Assembly (NCBI GenBank): GCA_024645155.1
Contig: JAHEGF010000092.1
Location: 1-11,854, forward strand
From: Phyllobacteriaceae bacterium
GTDB lineage: Bacteria; Pseudomonadota; Alphaproteobacteria; Rhizobiales; Rhizobiaceae
DNA length: 11,854 nt
Reading direction: 5' to 3'
Part shown: one piece after another, positions 7,894 to 11,854 of the stretch
Numbering within the stretch: position 1 is the first letter of the stretch
How the letters are laid out: the number at the start of each line of letters is the position of its first letter
Made by a program: the position numbers and the translations under genes
The notes under the pieces: model-generated
What the model was told of the DNA's origin: nothing
Databases searched by the model: none
The model's input: only the letters and a program-made list of their open reading frames with translations

Positions 7894-8649
7894 TCAGAAG
7901 CCGATCGCCTGCAACGCGCTCCCGTTTTTCTTCAGCCAGGCTTTTGCTTCCTCGCTGCGCGGACACAGTTCGCGGCACAGTTTCCAGAACTTTGGCCCAT
8001 GGTTCATTTCACACAGATGCGCCACTTCATGGGCGACCAGATAGTCGACCACCGGTTTCGGTGCCATGATGATGCGCCAGGAAAACGACAATCTGCCGTC
8101 CGATGTACACGAACCCCAGCGGCTGGTTGTATCACGGAAACGCACCGACACCGCCTTTTTGCGAATAGCGGCGGTGTGTTTTGTCACCAGCGGTTCGATT
8201 TCAGCCCTCGCACGGCGTTTAAGATAGTCGGCCAAGCGCCGTTTCAAAAACCGCGCATCGCCATGAACAATCATCTCCGGCCCGCTCTCGCCATCACGCA
8301 GGCTTACGGTGCCGCGCGTTCTGGCGACGTGGACAACGAGGTGCGGCACACCCAGAACCGGAATCTTGATACCGGGGCGCACATCAGGCCGGTCGGGCAG
8401 TTTTTCCAGTTTTTTTTCCAGCCAGCCCCGATGACGTTCAACAAAACCGTCAATCTCGTGCTCGGGCACGCCGGGCGGCACGGTAACCCGCAAGCCGCGC
8501 CCGTTGGCTTCGATGCGCAGCGTCAGCCTCCGGGCCCGTACATTTTCGACAATCCGCAGCGGCATTTCGCGGCCGGCAACACTGTGCACACGTTCGCGCG
8601 GCCGCAACGGCGGCGCGGTATGGGGCGTGCGCAGGAAACCGAAAACCAT
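7894..8649 (-). CDS. YgjP-type (DUF45/M48-related) zinc metallopeptidase
   Basis: A 251-residue protein of the YgjP/DUF45 metallopeptidase family. The gluzincin motif HEVAH is at residues 207-211 (H207, E208 and H211 are zinc and catalytic residues), and a third ligand, H217, sits in MNHGPKFW. Upstream is the family signature SRWGSC (176-181). The N-terminal half (about 28-110) is the usual RLTLRIEANGRGLRVTVPPG beta-rich region with the FVERHRGWL segment. It has no signal peptide or membrane helix, so it is probably cytosolic. The substrate is unknown; resemblance to SprT-like proteases suggests protein repair but does not prove it. It is the first gene of the leftward block ending in folC. 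No clear ribosome binding site precedes the ATG at 8649, but the N-terminus resembles rhizobial homologues. Confidence 0.88.
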   Translation of the reverse strand: MVFGFLRTPHTAPPLRPRERVHSVAGREMPLRIVENVRARRLTLRIEANGRGLRVTVPPGVPEHEIDGFVERHRGWLEKKLEKLPDRPDVRPGIKIPVLGVPHLVVHVARTRGTVSLRDGESGPEMIVHGDARFLKRRLADYLKRRARAEIEPLVTKHTAAIRKKAVSVRFRDTTSRWGSCTSDGRLSFSWRIIMAPKPVVDYLVAHEVAHLCEMNHGPKFWKLCRELCPRSEEAKAWLKKNGSALQAIGF

Positions 8650-8683
8650 CAGGTGAGTTTAGATGATTCGATCACGCCGCAAA

Positions 8684-8702
8684 CGCATTTCTGCAGAATG
8701 CG
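8684..8702. repeat. Imperfect inverted repeat in the divergent intergenic region
   Basis: CGCATT (8684-8689) and AATGCG (8697-8702) flank a 7-nt centre containing CTGCAG. Removing one T makes the 18-mer perfectly palindromic. It lies 35 bp upstream of the metallopeptidase start and about 40 bp upstream of the TGAACC box of the divergent small exported gene. It may be an operator acting on either side, or a 5' leader stem-loop of the metallopeptidase-trp transcript. The repeat is seen; the function is unknown. Confidence 0.5.
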
Positions 8703-8724
8703 AATGAACAATTGAACATATTTC

Positions 8725-8750
8725 TGAACCTTTTTTCACTTTCGCCCGAC
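8725..8750 (+). promoter_or_regulatory. Candidate promoter (ECF-like) of first small exported protein gene
   Basis: TGAAC (8725-8729) followed after 17 nt by CGAC (8747-8750) resembles the GAAC/CG-type -35/-10 pairs of ECF sigma factors. The 11-mer TGAACCTTTTT is repeated exactly upstream of the next gene (9186-9196), where CGAC follows after 16 nt. A start near 8757 would place a stem-loop at the very 5' end of the mRNA. Two further TGAAC copies (8705 and 8713) lie just upstream. The sigma factor is inferred, not shown. Confidence 0.4.
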
Positions 8751-8756
8751 AAACAC

Positions 8757-8783
8757 CAATCAGCAGGACGGTCCTGTTGATTG
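8757..8783 (+). promoter_or_regulatory. 5' leader stem-loop of first small exported protein gene
   Basis: Arms 8757-8768 and 8772-8783 form 12 base pairs (one G-U, at 8763/8777) around a CGG loop (8769-8771). The core begins AGCAGGA and is followed by GATT. It ends 10 nt before the AAAGGGA ribosome binding site at 8794-8800. Four T follow it at 8784-8788 with one G shift (GTTTTC), so a weak attenuator is an alternative. As DNA it is a 27-bp near-perfect palindrome, so a repressor operator is also possible. The same layout recurs before two other genes in the window. Confidence 0.6.
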
Positions 8784-8807
8784 TTTTCAGATGAAAGGGA
8801 CTTGATG

Positions 8808-9095
8808 ATGATTACGAAATCCACAGCCTTGTTACTGGCCACTTCCTTTGTGGCGGTTGCCTGTCCTATCAGCACGGCAGATGCGCGCGATGGCGGAGGC
8901 CGCGAGCGTTCACGCCCTGTCGAGCGGGTCAGAAAGCCAGCCCCGGCCCCGGTAGCAGTCGTCGACGATAGCCAGCCGGATGAGCATCTTCGTCTCCAAT
9001 TGCGCCAACTTCGGAAAGACGATGAAAAGCTGCGCCTGAAAGGGGATGAAATTTGGCTTCGCAACAACGATACCAACAATTTTCCCGGCCGTTGA
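8808..9095 (+). CDS. Small exported protein, RDGGG family, paralogue of the next gene
   Basis: A 95-residue protein with an N-terminal signal peptide (MITKSTALLLATSFVAVA) and a likely signal peptidase I site after STADA, leaving a mature protein starting RDGGG. The mature part, about 70 residues, is highly charged: an R/P-rich stretch (RERSRPVERVRKPAPAP), then a K/R/D/E-rich helix-prone tail (LRLQLRQLRKDDEKLRLKGDE). No cysteine remains after cleavage. It should be periplasmic or secreted. I recognise no family. The ATG at 8808 is preferred over 8805 because it lies 7 nt from AAAGGGA and gives a gap-free 31-residue match to the next protein's N-terminus; a TTG at 8781 is upstream of the ribosome binding site. 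Its own leader and a strong terminator make it monocistronic. Confidence 0.75.
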   Translation: MITKSTALLLATSFVAVACPISTADARDGGGRERSRPVERVRKPAPAPVAVVDDSQPDEHLRLQLRQLRKDDEKLRLKGDEIWLRNNDTNNFPGR

Positions 9096-9135
9096 ACAAC
9101 TGATATGACACCGGGCAGATATTCCTGGACCTTTG

Positions 9136-9166
9136 CCCCGCATCCAAAAAATGCGGGGTTTTTTTT
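9136..9166 (+). terminator. Strong rho-independent terminator after first small exported protein gene
   Basis: CCCCGCAT (9136-9143) pairs perfectly with ATGCGGGG (9151-9158) around a 7-nt CCAAAAA loop, followed by eight T (9159-9166). It separates transcription of the two tandem small genes, so each must use its own promoter. Confidence 0.93.
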
Positions 9167-9185
9167 GCATGACAAAACTTTTTTT

Positions 9186-9210
9186 TGAACCTTTTTCGAT
9201 GTGGCACGAC
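9186..9210 (+). promoter_or_regulatory. Candidate promoter (ECF-like) of second small exported protein gene
   Basis: TGAACCTTTTT at 9186-9196 is identical to 8725-8735, and CGAC at 9207-9210 is in the matching place (16 nt after TGAAC, against 17). Downstream AAACA also recurs (9215-9219 and 8751-8755). An RpoH-type reading (TTGAA with CCCAT at 9210-9214) is possible but its spacing is too long. The preceding terminator shows that a promoter must exist between 9167 and 9259. Confidence 0.42.
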
Positions 9211-9221
9211 CCATAAACAGT

Positions 9222-9238
9222 AGCGGGATTGGCTCGCT
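9222..9238 (+). promoter_or_regulatory. 5' leader stem-loop of second small exported protein gene
   Basis: AGCGGG (9222-9227) pairs with CTCGCT (9233-9238) around ATTGG, with one G-U pair, and is followed by GAT. It aligns without gaps to the core of the 8757-8783 stem-loop. The A-U pair 8765/8775 is replaced by G-C 9225/9235, a compensating change, and G-U pairs move between positions 2 and 5 without breaking the stem. It ends 7 nt before AAAGGGA (9246-9252). Confidence 0.55.
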
Positions 9239-9258
9239 GATAAAAAAAGGGAAAGAAC

Positions 9259-9687
9259 ATGTCCAGGAAAATCACAGCAGTCGCACTTATCGCCGCTCTC
9301 GCCGTTACCGCCGGAATGGTCAGCACGTCCTACGCACGCGATGGTGGTGGTGACCGCACGGTCGAAATGTTGCAGAAAACCAACAAGGATTTGAAAACCC
9401 TGACCAAGCCGCGTCAGTTGCACAGCAAGGTCGTCGTTACCGGCGGCACGGTTATCGGAACGGCCATTGGCGAGCCGCTATGCACGTTCGTTTCATGCAT
9501 TGGCCGCCTGTTTGGTTCTGACTCCGGCTATCGGTTTGGCGACATGACCAGACAGTCTGCCGATGCGCTGGAAGTCGTGTGGACCGGCAAGCGCAGCAAA
9601 CCCGAATACCGCCCGCGCGGCTATGGCCTGCGCCAGCACAGCACTGGTATCGGTACCCATATGGGATACCAGGCGATTGATCGCTGA
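9259..9687 (+). CDS. Small exported protein, RDGGG family, paralogue of the preceding gene
   Basis: A 142-residue protein with a typical signal peptide (MSRKITAVALIAALAVTAGM) cleaved after STSYA, so that the mature protein begins RDGGG exactly as in the preceding gene. A polar helix-prone stretch (residues about 32-56) is followed by a glycine-rich, mildly hydrophobic segment (VVVTGGTVIGTAIG, about 58-71) and two cysteines four residues apart (PLCTFVSCIG) that could form a disulfide. The C-terminus (about 105-142) is basic and rich in G/Y/R. I do not recognise a family; a periplasmic or envelope protein is most likely. The start is certain: AAAGGGA lies 6 nt before the ATG. The similarity to its neighbour is confined to the leader and the first 31 or so residues. 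Confidence 0.82.
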   Translation: MSRKITAVALIAALAVTAGMVSTSYARDGGGDRTVEMLQKTNKDLKTLTKPRQLHSKVVVTGGTVIGTAIGEPLCTFVSCIGRLFGSDSGYRFGDMTRQSADALEVVWTGKRSKPEYRPRGYGLRQHSTGIGTHMGYQAIDR

Positions 9688-9706
9688 CACCCGCTAACCA
9701 TCCCCA

Positions 9707-9735
9707 ATACCCCCACGCACTGCCGTGCGGGGTAT
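9707..9735 (+). terminator. Terminator-like hairpin after second small exported protein gene
   Basis: ATACCCC CACG (9707-9717) pairs with CGTG and GGGGTAT (9724-9727 and 9729-9735), with a one-base bulge at 9728 and a 6-nt loop: 11 base pairs in all. The following bases (CTTCACG) are poor in T, so it may stop transcription weakly or act as a 3' stabilising hairpin. It lies 20 bp after the stop codon. Confidence 0.6.
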
Positions 9736-9851
9736 CTTCACGTCGACAGCCAGATTTTTCGGATTGCCATTTTTTCGAAGCCACGAACGGGATAGGTGGT
9801 ACCATCCGGGTACATGCCAATGTTGTAAACTACTCGGAGATTGCAAATCGG

Positions 9852-10574
9852 ATGGTGCCTGACAAAAAGCGGAAGATTTTTGAAAACAGGGGGAATTTAT
9901 CGCGATGCGCCGGGCTTTTGGCATGCCTGGCAGCATGTTTGAGCGTACCATCGGCGGCGCAGCAGGCAAGCGAGGTGGATCTGGCCCTGGTACTGGCGGT
10001 CGATTGCTCGCACAGCGTCAACGCCTCGGAATTCGATCTGCAAATGCAGGGACTGGCGCAGGCTTTCCGCAGTGCCGACGTCATTGCCGCAATCGGCTCG
10101 GCAAAAATTGCCGTAACGGTCATCGAATGGTCCGGCAGGTCGGATCAGAAAATTGCCGTCCCTTGGATAATTGTCAGCAATCCGGCCTCTGCCCATGTGG
10201 CGGCCGGTGCCATTGCGGCAGCGCCCCGCCTGTCGGTCGGCAAAACCTCAATCTCGGCCGCCATTGACTTCAGCATAGGCGAACTTGAACGGGCGCCGTT
10301 TTCTGCCCGCCGCCAGGTGATCGATATTTCAGCCGACGGTATCAACAATGATGGCGGATTGACGAAAACGGCCCGTGACAGGGCGCTTCAGTCTGAAATC
10401 ACCATAAATGGCCTGACCATCCTCAACGACGTCGGTAATCTTGATAGCTATTTTCGCGATTTTATTATCGGCGGACCGGGCAGTTTTGTAGTAGAGGCCA
10501 ATGACTATGCTGACTACGGTGACGCGATAAAGCGCAAGTTGCTGCGTGAAATCAACAGTTTGCGGATGGCTTAG
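9852..10574 (+). CDS. DUF1194 von Willebrand A-like exported protein
   Basis: A 240-residue protein of the DUF1194 family, which has a von Willebrand factor A fold. The metal-ion-dependent adhesion site is visible: DxSxS as D51-C-S53-H-S55, threonine T132 in GKTSIS, and the acidic stretch DISADGINN (158-166). An N-terminal basic region and hydrophobic segment (19-36) form a signal peptide. Cleavage may occur near PSAA (33-36); however LAAC ending at C29 also fits a lipobox, so a lipoprotein is possible. The role in this family is unknown; protein binding in the periplasm is inferred from the fold. The ATG at 9852 has GGAG about 12 nt upstream, with no better in-frame start. A 5-bp hairpin (9799-9813) lies in its leader. 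It is convergent with the DUF2852 gene. Confidence 0.85.
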   Translation: MVPDKKRKIFENRGNLSRCAGLLACLAACLSVPSAAQQASEVDLALVLAVDCSHSVNASEFDLQMQGLAQAFRSADVIAAIGSAKIAVTVIEWSGRSDQKIAVPWIIVSNPASAHVAAGAIAAAPRLSVGKTSISAAIDFSIGELERAPFSARRQVIDISADGINNDGGLTKTARDRALQSEITINGLTILNDVGNLDSYFRDFIIGGPGSFVVEANDYADYGDAIKRKLLREINSLRMA

Positions 10575-10580
10575 ACGCTT

Positions 10581-10608
10581 CCGGCATTTCCCTAAAGCCA
10601 AATGCCGG
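10581..10608. terminator. Hairpin between convergent DUF1194 and DUF2852 genes
   Basis: CCGGCATTT (10581-10589) pairs perfectly with AAATGCCGG (10600-10608) around a 10-nt loop, 6 bp after the DUF1194 stop. No T tract follows on either strand, so it is a possible shared, inefficient or rho-assisted terminator. A second repeat, CATCCC/GGGATG (10632-10637 with 10656-10661), lies just past the DUF2852 stop. Confidence 0.5.
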
Positions 10609-10666
10609 ACCCGTTAAGGCCCGGCAAATGACATCCCATACCGCTAGGGTTACGCGGGATGAAAAC

Positions 10667-11137
10667 TTATGATTTTTTTTGCTTCCTTCCGGATTTCGAC
10701 ACGTCCGGTACCGTTTTGCCGGAGGACTTGCCGCCAGAACCGCCGCCATAATTGAAGGGACCGAAGTCGTGGTCCTTCATGAAGCGGTCGAATTCTTCCT
10801 TGTCCTTAGCGCGGCGCAATTCGCGCAGGTAATTGTCGAATTCGTCGCGCATCTCATCAAGCTTGCGGCGCTCTTCGCGCAGGCGCTCGATTTCCTCACG
10901 GCGCCAGTCATCAAAGGCGACATTGCCGGTCCGGGCGGCATGTGACGACCTGCGGCAATTGGCAAACATGCCATCGGTTGCCTGGTTGACGTCGCGTTTG
11001 AAGCTGTCAAGGCGGTCACCCCAAAGGATGTAGGCAAGCATGGCAAGACCGAGCGGCCAGAACACCATGAAACCAACCACCATGAGCGCGATGGTCGCGG
11101 GCGTCCATGCAGGGCGGATCAGAGCAGAATTGGTCAT
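10667..11137 (-). CDS. DUF2852 membrane protein with coiled-coil tail
   Basis: A 156-residue protein of the alphaproteobacterial DUF2852 family. Residues 12-40 form one hydrophobic helix, or a tight hairpin broken at WPLG, starting with the family motif RPAWTPATIALMV and ending AYILWGDRL. A linker is followed by a strongly charged coiled coil, about 73-120 (NVAFDDWRREEIERLREERRK and LRELRRAKDKEEFDRFM). The tail is G/S/K-rich and ends in lysines. The function is unknown; it is probably an inner-membrane protein with a cytoplasmic coiled coil. The ATG at 11137 has AAAGGA 11 nt upstream. It is monocistronic by context. Its leader shares the TGAACC-stem-loop layout of the two small exported genes read in the opposite direction. 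Confidence 0.88.
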   Translation of the reverse strand: MTNSALIRPAWTPATIALMVVGFMVFWPLGLAMLAYILWGDRLDSFKRDVNQATDGMFANCRRSSHAARTGNVAFDDWRREEIERLREERRKLDEMRDEFDNYLRELRRAKDKEEFDRFMKDHDFGPFNYGGGSGGKSSGKTVPDVSKSGRKQKKS

Positions 11138-11160
11138 AGTCGGTTTTATCCTTTCACATC

Positions 11161-11179
11161 AGCAGCCACCGTGACTGCT
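11161..11179 (-). promoter_or_regulatory. 5' leader stem-loop of the DUF2852 gene
   Basis: On the minus strand AGCAGTCA (11179-11172) pairs with TGGCTGCT (11168-11161) in 8 base pairs (one G-U) around a CGG loop, followed by GAT and then AAAGGA (11154-11149). The start AGCAG, the CGG loop and the trailing GAT equal those of the 8757-8783 stem-loop. On the plus strand the G-U becomes a C-A mismatch, so the structure is better as minus-strand RNA than as a DNA palindrome. Confidence 0.6.
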
Positions 11180-11188
11180 CTGTAAAAG

Positions 11189-11217
11189 ACATGGGAACTT
11201 GCGGTCACCGGTTCAAT
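11189..11217 (-). promoter_or_regulatory. Candidate RpoH-like promoter of the DUF2852 gene
   Basis: On the minus strand ATTGAA (11217-11212), a 17-nt spacer and CCATGT (11194-11189) differ from the CTTGAA-N17-CCANAT heat-shock consensus at one base in each hexamer. The box also contains TGAACC (11215-11210), the same hexamer found before the two small exported genes and at the same distance from the stem-loop. Transcription would begin near 11182, just ahead of the stem-loop. Confidence 0.4.
11195..11214. repeat. Nested inverted repeat within the DUF2852 promoter spacer
   Basis: GAAC (11195-11198) and GTTC (11211-11214) bracket CGGTCACCG (11202-11210), itself a perfect palindrome with one central base. 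The outer arms are offset by three bases. It lies between the proposed -35 and -10 elements, where a repressor would block polymerase. Seen in the sequence; regulator unknown. Confidence 0.4.
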
Positions 11218-11317
11218 ATTTGTTGATCCGAATCCCTGTAAGCAACTGAATATTAGTGATTTATTTCAACCAAATTTTTCGGCCTGGTCACCTTGGACCC
11301 ATCTGTCGCCGCTGCAG

Positions 11318-11854
11318 TTATGGCCGGTTTTCGATCAACCTCATCAACTCGGCAGCCGCCCTTCTGATCAGTTCGAGGTCCTGCGGACGCGACAGGCGAT
11401 GGTCGCCATCAGCAACCAGAGACAAAGTCACGTCATCTGCAGGAAGATGCTCTACGAGTTTCAGGGCATGCTGGAACGGAACATCCGGGTCCGCCTTACC
11501 TTGTATGATATGGACCGGGCAGTGGGTGTCGATCAGTCCTTTCAGGACACGGTTTTTCCTGCCGTCTTCAAAAAGCGCGCGCGTAAATACGTTCGGTTCC
11601 GCGGAGTATTCTGAAACCTCCTCGAAATATCCCCTGTCTTTCAGATCGCGCTTCTGTGCTTCGCTCAGCTGCGGCTCCATCAGCTCGACGGTGAAATCGG
11701 GGGCCGGAGCGAGAAGCAGCAAACCCCCGATCCTGTCCACCTCGCCGGAGCGATAAAGCTCCTGCGCCATGCGCAGCGCAATCCATGCGCCCATGGACGA
11801 ACCCACAAGGATTTGCGGGCCGCTGGTTTTCTCTCGGAAGACATGAAGGCTCTC
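11318..11854 (-). CDS. ABHD10-like alpha/beta hydrolase, 5'-truncated by window edge
   Basis: The frame is open to the right window edge, leaving 178 C-terminal residues; the true start is outside. It is an alpha/beta-hydrolase serine esterase. The nucleophile elbow is GSSMG, reached after ILV near residue 17 of the visible part. The acid is in QGKADPDVP and the histidine in ADGDHRLSRPQD, so the triad is complete. The LLLAPAPDFT segment, CPVHIIQGKAD, and GDHR followed by a short C-terminal helix resemble the family of human ABHD10, a mitochondrial thioesterase or glucuronide esterase; the bacterial substrate is unknown. The stop at 11318 is 180 bp before the DUF2852 start in the same direction, too far to assume co-transcription. 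A GTG at 11806 is internal, not the start. Confidence 0.87.
   Translation of the reverse strand, partial: ESLHVFREKTSGPQILVGSSMGAWIALRMAQELYRSGEVDRIGGLLLLAPAPDFTVELMEPQLSEAQKRDLKDRGYFEEVSEYSAEPNVFTRALFEDGRKNRVLKGLIDTHCPVHIIQGKADPDVPFQHALKLVEHLPADDVTLSLVADGDHRLSRPQDLELIRRAAAELMRLIENRP

Noticed and set aside
7594..8715. A 373-codon plus-strand open frame
   Set aside because: It is antisense to trpF and the metallopeptidase, whose catalytic motifs are clear, and its translation shows no recognisable family. Long antisense frames are common in GC-rich genes.
8781..8807. TTG at 8781 or ATG at 8805 as the start of the first small exported protein
   Set aside because: TTG lies in the stem-loop arm, upstream of the ribosome binding site, and spoils the signal peptide. 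ATG 8805 is possible, but 8808 has better spacing and aligns without gaps to the paralogue.
8672..9214. A 180-codon minus-strand open frame
   Set aside because: It covers the first small exported gene and both regulatory regions on the opposite strand; the plus-strand gene has a ribosome binding site, signal peptide and terminator.
9736..9851. A fourth copy of the TGAACC-stem-loop leader before the DUF1194 gene
   Set aside because: TTTTTCGA and a 5-bp hairpin (9799-9813) occur, but there is no TGAACC box, no AGCRG stem and no matching spacing.
1..11854. Mobile elements, CRISPR arrays, tRNA or rRNA genes, defence systems
   Set aside because: No transposase or integrase motifs, no regularly spaced direct repeats, no cloverleaf or rRNA sequence and no defence-type protein domains were seen.

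Overview
The window is chromosomal DNA of an alphaproteobacterium, most likely of the order Hyphomicrobiales (Rhizobiales). Three things point there: the gene order metallopeptidase-trpF-trpB-trpA-accD-folC facing trxA and addA, the AccD N-terminus of rhizobial type with most zinc-finger cysteines missing, and the alphaproteobacterial families DUF1194 and DUF2852. There is no tRNA, rRNA, IS element, CRISPR array or phage gene. Genus is not determinable from what I can see.

Layout. Positions 2-2254 (+) hold the C-terminal two thirds of addA, the helicase-nuclease of double-strand break repair. Its 5' end lies outside the window. trxA (2336-2659, +) follows behind a heat-shock (RpoH)-type promoter and ends in an intrinsic terminator. 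Facing it is a six-gene leftward block read 8649 to 2729: a YgjP/DUF45-type zinc metallopeptidase, trpF, trpB, trpA, accD and folC. Gaps are 5 to 51 bp, so one transcript is likely. It joins late tryptophan synthesis, the carboxyltransferase beta subunit for malonyl-CoA, and folate polyglutamylation.

From 8650 to the right end the window is less conserved. It holds two small exported proteins in tandem (8808-9095 and 9259-9687, +), a DUF1194 von Willebrand A-like exported protein (9852-10574, +), a DUF2852 membrane/coiled-coil protein (10667-11137, -), and the C-terminal part of an ABHD10-like alpha/beta hydrolase (11318-11854, -).

The most interesting signal is in the leaders, not the proteins. 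Three genes (both small exported proteins and the DUF2852 gene on the opposite strand) carry the same upstream layout: a TGAACC box, then 36-37 nt later a stem-loop beginning AGCAG/AGCGG and followed by GAT, then an AAAGG-type ribosome binding site and the start codon. Two of the stem-loops have the same CGG loop, and the first two stems differ by paired, compensating changes. This suggests a shared promoter plus 5'-terminal RNA hairpin module. The two small exported proteins also align without gaps over their first 31 residues and share the mature start RDGGG, so they look like a diverged tandem duplication that kept its control region.
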